Positions 11,625-25,600 of a stretch of 64,000 nt of DNA are shown one piece after another. The position numbers and the translations under genes are program-made. The notes under the pieces were generated by a model, which did no database searches, was not told where the DNA came from, and saw only the letters and a program-made list of their open reading frames with translations. This DNA comes from Trichoplax sp. H2 (taxonomy: Eukaryota > Placozoa > Uniplacotomia > Trichoplacea), in contig NOWV01000229.1 of NCBI GenBank assembly GCA_003344405.1, positions 42,125 to 106,124 on the forward strand, given 5' to 3'. The number at the start of each line of letters is the position of its first letter. Positions within the stretch are counted from its first letter, which is position 1.

Positions 11625-14600
11625 ACATTTAACTAAGCAATACTTTACAACTAGTTGCTACATTCCAGCCATATAGAAACACTAACTAATTTCAGTTAGC
11701 CTTTATATTAATATAAGTGTTTTTAAAAGGAGATAGTATTCGCTAGATAGATCTATCAAATTTATAAATCTGCTTGAAAAATTATAATTTATCTTTGAAA
11801 TGTTTCTTTTCGTTTGTTTTAAGATAGCTGTATAAGCAAAATTTTGGAACCTTCTCAGAAAATTTTAGTAAATTTAAGTTAAATACTAACGATGTTCCAC
11901 TATAAAATACAAATCTGCGATCAACTAAGATTAAGGATATTATTTTTTATCTTTAAAGTGTTTAGAAAAATTAGTACTTTTAATATCATCACATTAGATA
12001 AACTAAGATAAAAGCCATATCACCTTTAAGCGATGTTCTAGCTAGCGCTCTGTTTATAAATTGCTTACGTAAATGAAAATATATAAAACACGTTCAAACT
12101 GTAAATTTTTTCTTGCAATAAAGGCATAGACAGTTTAAAGTACTAACTTTTACAAATCCCGATCTAGTTTCATTAATTAGCAATGAGTTGGATGCATGCG
12201 TAGGAAATCAATGAAAATTAACAGGGTTCAACAGAGTCAAATTTAGAACTATCGAATTAAGTATTGCAATAATTAGTCATGAAAGTAATCTGTATAGTAC
12301 AACATTAATTATAATCATGCCCAATTCTTAAATTGCATTTTAACTGGCATCAGTTTTTCAATGATACACAAGTGATCTTCATTTCATTAATACAGTATTG
12401 CAAGTGAAAGTAACATGGCGTTGACTAAAGGTAAATTCAATTTCATCAAACAGTAAAACCATCTAATATATAATAAATATTGCTACTTGAATATTAGCTA
12501 TTTCACTCACAATATTTAAATATACGGAAAATAACTATAATAAATTGGACTGTGCCGATATTAAATAAAAGAAATGCGATCGCTTTCCGTAATAGGCCTT
12601 ATGTCTAATGCTAGAGTATATTTTTGATTACCAGTATTATTCTTACAATCTTTCAATCTTAAGTAATGGTATCTTATACATAGTGACTAAAATACGTAGA
12701 ACACCATGAGTTAGATTCTGATAGTATGGCTTATAATTAACCAAAGCTAAACGGCAGGAATATTTTATCATCAGCGTGAGATGTCGAATGGAGCTGGTGT
12801 GCGCCAGAGTACAGCTATCGTACATGTAAACTAATGATAACTTATACTCTATAAGTGTAGCTGGATAGATTTAATTTCAAATCGACAATGCTAGGGCTAT
12901 GATGAAGCAGATTAAAGTATTTTTTGTTAATGCTAATAATCCAATAAAATTAAATTTTTTATTTTTAATAAAAACTGTTCTGGTTGATTTAAAGATATGG
13001 GCTAGGTTCGTAATTTGCCTTCAACTCAAGCTTTATATTAATAGCTATTTCACATGAAATTATTAGCTAAAATTTGTTTTTTTATTCAATATTCTATTAG
13101 GTACGTTGCCAATACTTTAGAAACAGCAGTAGCGCTACCCAGATACAAGAGAGAAATAAAAATTCAAAAAAAATCTAGATCATATCAAAAGTGAAAAAAA
13201 TCAAAATGTTAAGAAATCAAATACATACCAAATACTTAAGGCTTACCATAATTTATCACCCCAACGTTATTGATGTTGAAACGAATAGTATTCAAATTAG
13301 AAATACAAGGTTCTAGCTCTGAAATGGAAATAATAGCGTTGTGATTGCATTTGGTCTAGATGAACTGTAATTTTTACTTGAAATTATAATTATCAACCTT
13401 AAACAATAAAGCATTTGATTATAATTACCAGTCATTGATCATTTATAAACTTATTAATAAATTATTGATACAAAGATAGCTTTCTTTTTTTATTTCTTGA
13501 GCATACGTCGAACAAATTGTTCAATTTTGAAGAATGAGAAAATTATAGACTGTAACTTTAGACATATATGACGTGATTTCTATTTTGCACGTACGTATTA
13601 TCCTTAAGCAATATCTAAACTAGTGACTAGATAATGATTTACAGAGACAATGGATGGAAATGTTTATCATCCGTTCATCAAAATATCGATCTAATCACAC
13701 AAGTTCTTGCGTTTGTCAATAACAACCAATTTGATTTCTTGTTTCTAGGGTAGAATATAATGGCAGCGATTAATTTCCGTTGCATTGATTATTCTATCGA
13801 TATAGTAACATCTGTTTTAAATTATTTTTAATAAAAGCTAATATTATCATTATCCATGATCCAAATCTAGTTTTATTGCTCCATTTCGACTTTCCCATAA
13901 AAATTCAAGCAAGATCACCATTTCACAATATAGACACTAATTCATAGACTTAAATATAATTTTAGCTATCAGAATGAATGTACATTGTCAGCAACCATTT
14001 GTTTCGTTCAACTCTGTTATACATAAAAGTAAATTCACTATCAATGACTTCTCACGTAAGCTTTAATTACCATCCTTTGATTTAATGCTGATTGGATCAA
14101 AGTATAACACTAATGTACACCTGTTATGGTGTTGCCTTGCCATTAGGATAGTTTAATAAATACAGTAGGGGCTAATATGGGAAATATCCATGTTTGCAGT
14201 GCTAGGTAAGATAAGTAATGTCTTAACGTGGATGTTATTTGTGATAGTTTATTACATATTTGACATTGATTGTTATTGTGGGATAGATATTAGTAAGATG
14301 ATTCAAGTTCTAGTTGATGATAGTTGAATTAGACAGCTTACGTGCCAAGATTAAGATTAAGTATAAGTAAGAGATTCAAAATTTGCTGATGGAAAAGCTA
14401 TGTAAGGACCATCTCTGTTCGAGATGTCCCTCCTAGTAAGGTATAATAATAATAATGTTGTTGTTTACAAATTTGACGGTTCCTATATAAACAAGAACAT
14501 TTGATTTGAGTGGTGAGGTGAAAAGTTGTAGATGTATCTTTGCTAATAAAAGTTTTATCTTTACAGTATTTGGCAGTGTGTATTTAACGTTAAGTAAAAG

Positions 14601-17600
14601 GGCGTTTAAGTCAGTCGCTACTTATAGACTTTACTGTACGTTACCTTGTCACAGAATTGAAATTGTGACAACACCATTATCGAGAATGGAGAATAATTTA
14701 AAAATATAATGATCATTTACTCACAAGGGGATCATTTTAATTGTACCTTTTCATTTTCTGCCAACGTAGTGGTTATGGAAAGACTGCATCAACACTTTAT
14801 CAATGCAATGCTAAATTTATGCCTAACACTACCAAAATTAAGTTTTAGTTTTGCTCTACTGATCGAGCTATCACAGAAAGACTGCATCAATGTTTTATTA
14901 ATTAATTTAAATGCTGAAATTTATGCTTAAAGTAGCCGAAATTAAGGATTAGTCTTGATGTACCGTGATATCAGATCATTAATTCGCAAAGAGGAAGATT
15001 TTCGTAGTACCGTCCATTTCATTTTCTGCCGATGTAACTATTACAGAAAGACTGTGTCGATATTATATTAATAGAATACTGAAAAATTTAACCTAAAATA
15101 AACCAAACCTAAGGCTTAGCTTAGCCGGATTTTTATTTTAAAAATCGTCCATTATGTAGAATCAAAAAAATCTTGAAGATTGAACTTGAATATAATTTTC
15201 AAGAAAAAGAAATGCTAGCATATTACGCCTGGTTATTGCCACCAAAGTATCTTAATCCTCAAGCTGTTAATTAATATGATACTCTTGAATACAGCAGCAT
15301 CTACCAATTTCTTATGACTTCTAGGGTTATATACCAGTGTAGGTGCAATGAAATCGAATAGCAAGTACAGATTTCATGGCATCTTGCACTAATCATTAAA
15401 CTTATACAGTATTACTAATAACGATCTAATTTAAATCTTGAAAACTTCCTGATTTATGTTACTATCAGATCTAGATTGTGACACAAAAAGACAATGTAAA
15501 GTGCCTGTGCTTATTCTTCGTGGAATTAGCAAATCCATTTCGTAGCTATCTATTAATTACAACTACCCTTCTAATGCTAGTTTTTACACATATAATGTGA
15601 ATGCTGCTCAAAATTTTCATGTCATGTACAGTTTTCTGATTGCCATGTCAGACCATAATTATTTTAGCTGCTTTTAGACATAATTATGCCTCAACTTATT
15701 TCACTCTACTATTTTTTATTTTATAAGATAAATCCCTAACATGAAGATTTTACTTAATTTCGCTTAAGGAATAGGTTAAATGATATCCTCAATAAGAACG
15801 GCTGCCAATAATAAACAACACTTATAATAATATACAATATGGGAATATGCAGACTAATACAGCGATTGAGCTACCAGTAATACTAATATTCTACTAACTA
15901 TTCTGATAGTTAATGCAATATTTCTGATTATTATAATACTTATGAATGGAAGATCGTTATCTTTCAATTAATCATAGTTTTAAAGTTAAAAGTTAGTCAT
16001 CGCCCCAGCGATCACAAAAGCTTATAAAGTACTGTAAATAATCAAAATTTTTATTCTATACAAAATAAAGGGAAAACTGCCAATAGATATTTATGCTATC
16101 GCGAACATATTATAATTCCACCATCTTCCTTTCATGTTAGCACAAAATTATATTTATCGATATAAATAAACCTTCTCGCCATTTACTTAACAAATATTCA
16201 ACAGTGCGAATATTAACAAGGATTAAAAATAACGGGTAAATCAAGAAGATTACTATACAAACGGCATATAATTTTAATTGTTATTTAACACTAAGTAAAG
16301 GCAATTGTCTGATTGAATTAGCTCTACCATCCAATTTAATACAGTTGCCTATAATATTTCACATATATTTTAGCGCGTTTCTAAGTAGTTTTAAATCAAT
16401 TATAAGTACGTATCTATCGTTGAGGATCATAAATATTTATTGTCAATACATTTATCATAAATATGGACCCTAACGATGACATTGAAGATAGCAAGCTAAC
16501 GTAGCTTTAGTAATACAATATTCAAATAATTAATATCAATCATAATTCGAACTGCTTATCCATAATTAATCGATATCGATGCAATAGCACATTTTACTAA
16601 CTAAAAAAATTTATTTTTAATTGCTGTTAATTTATAATTCCAGTATCGAATCACTTTGCACTGTTCTAAATTGAGCAGAATTCTGATATTAGTTTAAGCT
16701 TCTAAGATTGAAATGCGGCTAAAACTTATGTTGAAACACTTAAAATTGAAAACAATATAGATTTTAAAATTAAACTAGTTAATACCAACTCAGTCGAAAT
16801 TATAACTTGTCAACAGGATGTTAGTTTATAGTACTGATCTCAAAAGCGACAAACATGGGGGAATGAAAATAAAACGATAAAAGCGAAGCCTCTTTATATT
16901 GAGATGAAATTCATTAGTTACTATATGTTTACATATGTACGCGTATAACAAGACTGTTTATAAGATAATTTACGAATTTCATAACATATTATTTAGTTAT
17001 AGACTATAAATAGATTAATGCTACCTTCCAATCAATTATTTATACTTCTAGCTATTATACAAATCAGCATATTAAATCTTAAGTATATGCAAACATACTG
17101 ATAGTTGGAAATTGCTTTAAATTTCCGATCTATACGGCAAAGAAATAAATAGAATCTGAAGGGATGTTCTTATTTTCGTATTGATGTCTGTCATCTTAAT
17201 CATAATATGCTCTTGTTTTTATGGGCGGCTACTGAACTAAAGCAAAAGACAACTCTATCATAGACATAATTCTACCCATTATTCAGGCTCTTTGTAGTCG
17301 CAATTAGGGATACAGATATGTCATAGCACTTTAATTATATAAAATATCGACTCTTTATTTCTTGATTTACCCGACATAGTTTTATACAAATGGGAATAAT
17401 TATCGGTATTCATATTTAAATTGAAAACTAGAGCTTGAAATGTAATAAAACATATTCATGCGTAATTGGCCAATTCATTGCCACATTTTTAACAAGAAGC
17501 AACTCAAATTCAAAATTAATTTCCGAGATTAAAAATTTTGCACTACAAATGTAAAACCTTCATTATAATCAAAAATAATCACAACTTCTACTCTTTTAGT

Positions 17601-18775
17601 CAATATCTATATTAGGATGCGGTGGTAATGGTCCCCACGGATGACATCATAAAATCCTTACTGAATAACGAAGAAAGAATTTCTAAATCATAAACTTATT
17701 ACACTTAAATCCAGATTATCTAGATTCCTATCTAAGACCAAATACAAAGCTACGTGATAATTATGCCCTCTCATTAAGTCTGGATAGCATTAAAACTTCA
17801 GCTAGTTGCCATTGATCTAAATCATGGTTAGTATAAACATTTTGCTACCAGTGCGTAATCGCTCTGTAGCAGTTGGCTCTAAGAATTGGGCATTCTTCAA
17901 AACCATAAAAAATTACGTGCAGAGTGTGATGATTAATATCCATTAATTCGGTTACAGTATTGCCTGTCCGGCGTACAAACTTATAGTACAATTCAAGTTT
18001 TTCTTTTAATTACGGCGTACTATTAAACGATTACATGCTTAATGCAGACGCAGCATTTGATTATCCCCCTCCCATGCCAATTGGTGATATATTACGTAAA
18101 TATGGTGCAATTTCTAATGATTAATATTTCGCTTATGCTGCTATAGCGCCGCCTAAATTGCCACGAAAACAATCTAATTACTCCTTGTAATATACCATCG
18201 GATATACCTAATAAATTAGATAATTAAAGTCGTAATGCATCAACGCAAATATTTAATTATAATTAATGATTGCTTCAACTGGCATGGGAAATAATCAAAA
18301 ATATTAAATTATTACTTTCAAGCAATAATAAAATCACGATACTTTTTCTAAAGTCGCGTAGTAAATTGGTTAAATGATTTGTAAAGTAGTTTCTAGTTCT
18401 AAAAAGTCACATCTTATATAGCTACGATCAAACTATTATACGAATTTAGTACCATTGTTACTGCACAGACTTGCTTGCTGAATTTCAGTTTTTTTGTTTG
18501 ATTTTAGTAAGTTTAAAAGGAGAAAGAATTCATCCTCTAAATTAACTTAATGACCGAAAGTTTTAAACAAATTTAATGCAGTATAGCTAAAGCAGAACCG
18601 AAAGTTGAAGTTCATTCCATATAGCAAATAACTCTAACAATATAACGATTTCTATCGATTGTTAAGTGAATTCATCCGTAACAATTTAGTTCAAATATTA
18701 AGTTCAAATATAATTCAATATTATAATATTACTCTTACTGTACTGCAAGTATTAACTGATTTTTGCAGATTAAAC
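11625..18775. other. Gene-poor spacer between the lectin gene and the HARBI1-like gene
   Basis: I see no coding exon with conserved features in this 7 kb. Open frames at 12643-12825 and 14506-14930 have no recognisable domain, and the latter overlap a degenerate repeat. The lectin-gene 5' UTR and promoter must begin just above 11624. A pyrimidine-rich TTTTTGCAG lies just before 18770, so a non-coding first exon of the HARBI1-like gene may be present upstream. Confidence 0.5.
14740..15125. repeat. Degenerate tandem repeat with AAAGACTG(C/T)(A/G)TC marker
   Basis: Three diverged units each contain CATTTTCTGCC or similar, AAAGACTGCATCAA, a TTTATTAAT-type run and CTAAAATTAAG/GCTTAG. The marker AAAGACTG occurs near 14780, 14877 and 15046. 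The open frames at 14506-14930 run across it, which weakens any claim that they are genes. Confidence 0.55.
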
Positions 18776-20829
18776 ATGGATGATCAAGCCAGCAATCTAA
18801 TGACTATCGCAGCAACAGTCATTGTGCTTGCAATTTATACTATGAAGAAAAAGAAAAGGACCCGACGAACTTGGGTCACCAAATATCTAGCAGGACGTCC
18901 AAGATGTGGAGTCAGCAATATTATCTTGCGTGATATTATAAATAGTGATGGTCATGGAGTTGAAGAATTTGTTCGTTTGAATGCAAAGGAATTTAATTGG
19001 TTATTACAAATAATTAGACCGAAAGTCATCAAACAAGACTCCGTACAAAGAGATGCCATTACGCCTTGCGATCGTCTAGCGCTGACCCTACGATTTCTGG
19101 CTACAGGTTAGATATGTCTGCAACGTAAACCACAGCAAATTATTTAAATTAACTTGTCCTACTTTGGTTACAGGTGATTCGTATAGTAGTCTGATGTACC
19201 TGTTTAGAATATCGCCCTCTTCCATAACCAATATTATTCCAGAAGTCTGTGATGCAATTTATGAAGGGCTATCCGATTATTTACGGGTAATTGAAACTAG
19301 CAAACATCCAAAATTGCAAGTCTCCAAGGCCATCAAGTATTTTGAATCACTGCTACCATTTATTCAAAGTAGTAAAGCATTTAGCAGCTTCAGGGATAGT
19401 AAAAGTACTTCCTGAGGTACTATAAAACATTGATTAAGGAGATCAAGTAATTCAAAATTACTGTTACCATTTAGTTGTAATTTAATAGTAAAGCATTTAT
19501 CAACTTTAGAGGTGGTAAAAATGCTTACAGAGATGCGAAGAAAGACTGATCAAGCAAACAATTCAAAATCACTTTTACCATCTAATCCTAGCAATAAAGC
19601 ATTTAGCAGCTTTTGGGATGGTACAAGCCTTTGAAATAATTAAGTAGTTCAAAATTACTGTTATCATTCAATCATAGCAGTATAGCATTTAACAACTTTA
19701 GGATTGGTAAAGTACTTCATGTGATACTTAGAAAATAGATTAAATGCGGCACTCTAACCAATCAAATTTAACGAATAGCTAATTTAAAATCCACAAGCAG
19801 CTTAAACTATTGCCTTATTTTACAAACGATATTTATATAATTCAAGTTCAAATGATTGCTATAACTATTCTGTAGTATAAATAGATATCCTAGAACAAAT
19901 CACAAATCGCTACAAGGCCATTTGTTGCCCTTTTCTTAGGTACCACAAAATGAAGATGAATGGTACCAGATTGCTAAAGAATTCCATAATCGTTGCAACT
20001 TTCCTAACTGTATAGGCGCATTAGACGGCAAGCATATAACCTTACAAGCGCCTAAAAATAGTGGTAGCTTATATTATAATTACAAGCAAACGTTCAGCAT
20101 CGTCTTGCTGGCTTTAGTCGATGCTAAGTGTAACTTTACATATATTGATGTGGGGTGTCAAGGGAGGATATCCGATGGTGGTATTTTTCGAAATTGTAGT
20201 CTATATCAAGGCCTACTCGATAATACAATCCATATACCACCGGATATACCTTTACCTAGTAAAACAACTCCTATGCCGTTTGTTGTTGTAGCTGATGATG
20301 CATTTCCACTTAAACGTTGCATCATGAAACCTTTTACTGGGAGATATGAAGAAGGTAAGTGAAACAGTCTTGATACCAGGAATTTACTGGACTTGCCATC
20401 AAGGGCAAATTTTTTCGCCAATTCTAGCTAATCAACCCTACGTAATTAGGCTCAAAAGAGCGAATATTTAATTATAGATTGTCACGAGCACGCAGTGCAG
20501 TAGAAAATGCCTTTGGTATCCTATCCAGTGTTTTCCGCATATTTAGGAAACCGTTATGTGTTCACCCTGAGAAAGCAATTAAAATTGTTCGTGCTTGCGT
20601 AGCATTGCATAATTTCAAACGACGAAATGTCACATGGCAATCATTATCTTGCAAAGAAGCCAACCAGAATCCAGGTTACAAGTATCCATGGTTAAGAAAT
20701 GCATCTGGAATAACAAGAAAGAAGAAAGCCAAAACTACTCGTAAGGATAATAACACTGAAGCTAAAGATGTTCGAAATCTTTTTGCTTATTTTTTCGCCC
20801 AAAGAGATGTAAATGGATCAGATATATAG
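18776..20829 (+). CDS. HARBI1-like PIF/Harbinger nuclease, apparently intact
   Basis: Exons 18776-19106, 19174-19286, 19940-20354 and 20450-20829, totalling 1239 bases, 412 aa. Borders are ACAG|GTTAGA, TTACAG|GTG, CGG|GTAATT, TTCTTAG|GTA, GAAG|GTAAGT and AATTAG|GCT, with matching phases. The product matches the DDE_Tnp_4 nuclease family. An N-terminal helical region (RFLATG, DSYSSLMYLF) precedes the catalytic fold. The acidic triad candidates are D in GALDGKH, D in VADDAFPL and E in RSAVENAFG. The basic C-terminal tail is longer than in vertebrate HARBI1 (349 aa). No stop or frameshift interrupts it; an apparent shift at 20460 disappears once the 95-base last intron is taken into account. Active transposase and domesticated nuclease are both possible. 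I found no terminal inverted repeats. A BESS-like reading frame faces it from 22.3-22.6 kb. Confidence 0.88.
19300..19725. repeat. About 110-bp tandem repeat in the HARBI1-like gene's third intron
   Basis: Four diverged units share TACCATTTA, AGTAAAGCATTTA(G/T)CA(G/A)CTTT and GGTAAAA(A/G)TACTTCC-like blocks (near 19360, 19480, 19590 and 19690). The repeats begin immediately after the donor at 19287 and occupy most of this 653-base intron; the other introns of the gene are only 67 and 95 bases. Confidence 0.7.
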
Positions 20830-22273
20830 AATTAATATATATTATGACAATATTTAAGTTAAGCAGGAGCTTGTTAGTGATGATTTGAAATCACTTTTCG
20901 TGAATCGTGGAATGAAGCATGGTAATGTCTGAGCACATCGATAATCTCGAAGTAGCTAAACAGTATGTACTAGCTTTACCTACAGAATCCGTTGGCATTA
21001 TGAGCATACTAATCAAGCCATTATATTCCTAAGTTAAACTATGAACAATCTAAAACTATATATTGGGATCATATACTAAGTGTGCTGGCTTTGCGTTTGT
21101 TAACAAACCGTTATACACTAACTTTACTCAAATTTTGCACGACAAATTTAGTAAGGAATCGAAATAGAAATAGGAGACCTTGAATAATAAATGAGTGTTT
21201 GTTAAATAGTCAAGATGATATACGAGATGATCATATAGATTTGAATAGAGAATGTTTGCAAGTTAAATTGGATATTGTAAAGTCGATATTGTTCATTTAC
21301 TGTATAACCAAAATAAATTAGTGCCTTATTATAAATTTCTATGACAAGCTGTTATAAAACTGATTTTTACAGGGCGAAATAAGATAAGAGATGTAAGCCT
21401 TGAAATTAGATTTAGCTACTATATAGGTTTACGTACTTCATCGTTATTCATTTCTACCATAATATATTAGTTACAATAACAAATTGCCATTGCAAGCTGT
21501 TATAAGATTGAATTTTATAGGGCAAAATAAGACAAGTAATACTAGCCTTGAAATCAGATATAGCTGCTAATCAGTTTTATATACCTTAGTGTTGCTCATT
21601 TACAGTATAACCAACGTAAATGGGTTATTTATTACAAGTATCCATGCCAAAGTGTTATAAAATTGCAATTTATAATACGAAATAATACAAGCGATATTTG
21701 TACTGGAATTTTTTATAGCTACTGAATAGGTTTAAATGGAGAATAATTGCTCGTTAAATTTGAGTATTTTACCGCGTACATCGCTCATTTATAATCAAAA
21801 TAAATTAGCTGGTTTATTGCAAATTTCCAAGAAAAAGAGGAAAATTAAATTATATAGAGTGAAAAGAGACAAGTAATATAAGCCTTGAAAATAAGCTATA
21901 GCTACGAATATTAAATGCTACGCTAAGGATTAAATAAATATCAGTAATCAATTTCTCTAATTCAATTGTTGTTAGAGGATTTCAAATATCAGTTCTTATT
22001 TAGATGTCGTACGAGATTAAACACTGAGTATCGTATAAAGTGCAGGCATTCACAACCTAATGAGTCGAAATATATTTGTATATTGAAATTGTTTGCAAAA
22101 AATAATTATGATAATGCTATTATAATCATTCTATCTTCAAATTGCACTGGACAATCACAACTTATTTCGTATACGCAAAAAAAACATGCCAAGAGTATCG
22201 ATAAATTTTTCTTGCCATTGCCCTATACAAATTATTTACACGTACGTTATCTACAGACAGAAATTGAACAGAA
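20830..22273. repeat. Spacer with about 150-bp degenerate tandem repeats
   Basis: From about 21290 to 21905, four diverged units share TCATTTAC(A)GTATAACCAA, AAGCTGTTATAAAA, GGGCGAAATAAGA(C/T)AAG and AGCCTTGAAAT(T/C)AGAT blocks. No coding exon is recognised. The interval separates the HARBI1-like gene from the convergent BESS-like frame. Confidence 0.55.
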
Positions 22274-22558
22274 TTATTTGCCGGACTCCTTAGATATCAT
22301 CTTGAAAATAACTTCACAAATTTTAAGTTTCGCCAACTCGACAGTGTGTACATCATCGATTCTGCGTAGCTGCGTAGCTATGTATGCACCAAATATATCC
22401 ATTTGATCTTCAGATTTTTTCTTCTTAGTTACATGCATGATTTCATAAGCTTCCATTAACATCATATCGATAGATGGCTGTCTTTTACGCTCTGTTTTAC
22501 ATTCTGATACAAAATTGCTAGGCGAAGAAATTTCATTATTGCCACGTGTCAGTTTCGC
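22274..22558 (-). CDS. C-terminal exon with BESS-like tail, possible Myb/SANT or MADF-type protein
   Basis: An open frame of 94 codons plus stop follows an acceptor-like CTGTATAG at 22559. After a basic run (TKKKKSEDQ) it reads MDIFGAYIATQLRRI...LAKLKICEVIF. This resembles the C-terminal BESS-like tail common in MADF and Myb/SANT-like proteins, many of which accompany Harbinger transposases. It faces the HARBI1-like gene 1.4 kb away. An upstream stretch ending in a good donor at 22691 reads toward it, but carries an in-frame TGA and a mismatched phase. The gene may therefore be broken, or the model incomplete. The resemblance is by eye only. Confidence 0.4.
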   Translation of the reverse strand, partial: AKLTRGNNEISSPSNFVSECKTERKRQPSIDMMLMEAYEIMHVTKKKKSEDQMDIFGAYIATQLRRIDDVHTVELAKLKICEVIFKMISKESGK

Positions 22559-22691
22559 CTATACAGATTTTATAGCAAACTATTTATAAACAACTAGAAT
22601 GATAAATACCCGTTGGTGAACCATAAGCATTTAATTATTTGAACATATCTGATCATAGACAAGTAAGATATTCAATAAGAGCTAACTTACC

Positions 22692-25600
22692 ATCAAAATA
22701 AGCTATTGGTTTAACTACAGCTTTCTTTCAGTAATCATGTGGGTTCAGATAGCTGCGAATATCAGAGAAAAGCATCAATCACGGCTAACCATAAATCATT
22801 AAATACAAAATCTTATGTAGATTGCTTTCGTATAACATCATAATTATCTTCTATCCTACCTGTTTCTCTTACAAATACCGTCTTAAACTATTTGAAATCT
22901 AAAATTTTTTTCTTTTTATGTGCCCTTAATATCCCTATAACTGTTTATGATTGCTTTACCTGCACAAATGTCTGATAATGAAATATCAAAGATTATTCTT
23001 GAGTGAATAATGCTCGTAATAAAATTTTCAATATCGTGCACTACCAGAATCACTCAATTAATACAGATACAAATAATGAAAGTAATAAATTATAATCACA
23101 AGTTGTTATCTAGCAAAATGAAATTAATTAACTGTTCACAGCTTCAGGCAATTAACATCTGGAAAGTAATAAACATTTATGGAGCTTCACATGCACCGTA
23201 ATAATTATGTAATAGTGTTTTAAGCATAATGGAACAAGAAAGCATGCAAGTAAAATTTCAAAATTAATATCCGTATTAATGCTGATTCTTAACATATTCT
23301 GTCGTATTTACATATCCTTTATAAATAATAATAAGAAAAGTCAAGTCCAAATTTCTATATATACCTATAAATAATAAAATGAGTATACTTGGATATAATT
23401 TTTACGTATACTCTAACGTTTATGCATTGCTCTATCATGTCTTTCGCACTTAACGTATTGAATATCTTTGCCATAATTATCCTCAATCTTGTCCTTGAAA
23501 CTATGACGAGCAGCAGCAGTGACAACACTTTTATATTTGGCACCTACATCAGAAATAAACGTAAAAATGTAGTGAAATATTTCAAACGGATAACGAATCA
23601 AGTATGATGGTTTATTCATAAATTTACCTTACATTGCCCAATTCATAAAGACATTATCGTATCTCTATGGATAATACAAATGGTAAAAATTAGTCTTCTA
23701 AACTTTATAACTAGCTCACATTATAACAATAGGATATGTTAGCAAACAAAAATTGCTGTAGAGTCGAGACTTATAATGAGAACTTTATTTATTATCGCGA
23801 ATAAATAAAAGATTTGCACTTTTGATGATCAACATCTAGTATACGAGCCAATTCTACAATTACAGATTAAAAGTATTAAAGTATGTTGATAATGGGGAAT
23901 ATCTTAAACATATTTTGCTCAGAACATATAGTATTATAGATTTTTAGTAAATAAACAAGTTTAAAATTGGATTGCAATCAATAGAATTTAAAAAGCTTTT
24001 CATTGAACAAGACTTTGACATAACCAATATTGAATTATTATATATCGTACCATTATTCTCGAGATTAATTTTTCCGGAAATTAATTCCCAATAGTTTAGA
24101 AGGGATAAAACAGGCCTAATTTTATACTTCAAATGGATGCTTTAAAGGTTATTTTATTATTTCAAGGTGCCACAAAACAGCTTTGCAACAAGATAACGCA
24201 ATATACGATCAATAATTCAATTCCTTGAATCACGTATCAAGGAACGATATCTGCACTATCACAAACACTCTTGCTCTACTATCAGACTACACAAAGACTT
24301 AAACGCCTCGTATTTTACGTTAAACACTAAGTTGGAGAATCCTCATTATTACACGATATGCTGCATTTATATACTGTTTCTCAATAGTTCATGAGTCATC
24401 GTTAGTGCGATTAAGTTTGGAATCATTTACTGAATTAGGTATTAACTTTAGCTTCTGCTCCCATAATGCAAACAACAGTATTTACGAACATAGACATCTG
24501 ATGACTAATACAGAATAGTCAGATTACGATATGTCCTATCACGGAACATTTCCATGATAATTTACAATCTACCATAAGTAAGTTACAATCACAATGATTC
24601 GAACTGTAAGTAGATAATTCGCATTCCCTAATGTAACTTTTATTTTCAGTATATGTATATGTGTCACTGTCATAAAAAGTCAGTGCTATATTAAAACACA
24701 GTATATCCTAATTAGAAGTTAGCTAAATAAGGATAGGCTAACAGAATTATCCTAACATAGGAATTTCTACTCTAATACAGTATATAACACTATCACACAA
24801 GGTTTACTTTCTAGTCTAATGTCGATAATGATTAGGGATTCATTGCAAGTTCTGAAGAATTAGACTAGATCCTCTCGAAAGCTAAATTATGATACCGTTT
24901 AAAGATTAATCTAGCAATTATAAAAATTATAAAAATTGTAAATTTAATTAGATCAATTTATATATAACCTGAATGAACCAAAGTTCTAATTTGTTTCGGT
25001 AGGAATGAATAATTATGCTCTTATCTAATTTCTTCAGGAAATACTGTAATGCAAATTTATGATTCCAACAATTGTGTAATTCAGAATTAATTACAATGAG
25101 CTTATACTGTACACAAATTTGAAAGCCTTAAAATTATGATTTAGACTAAAACACCTTACACATCTTATTGTGATTGATTTAAGCATTTCTGTTACCAGAT
25201 AAAATTTAAAAAAATTTTTTACTTTCAATTCCGAATGATTAGTCATTGATAAAATTGAGTCAATCAATATTATTAATATGAGCGATATTTGCATGACTGA
25301 AATTTCAAATTCAAACTGTTTTGGATCATGTTGAGATCTTTGATAAGATTGTTCTTGAATAGAAGCAAACCTACAGAACGTTATTCAGTACTAATTTTAG
25401 GCTTTAATCAATAGCATTTAAAGGTAATTTTAGGACATAAACTCTGATTTAGACGTATACAAACTGATAAAGTGTAACCAAGCTGAAGATTTTTTTAGAG
25501 AGTGATTTTACCATATTTAAAGCGATTAGAATAACTTTTGAAATTTCAAAGTCATGCCGACTTAAGAACACCCACAACAGATTTAAGTTCTGGATTATGT

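Noticed and set aside
20355-20460. Apparent frameshift in the HARBI1-like gene
   Set aside because: Explained by a 95-base intron with GAAG|GTAAGT and AATTAG|GC borders that restores the frame exactly.
21966-22406. 146-codon plus-strand frame
   Set aside because: It overlaps the BESS-like minus frame at its end and has no domain; the rest is low-complexity AT-rich translation.
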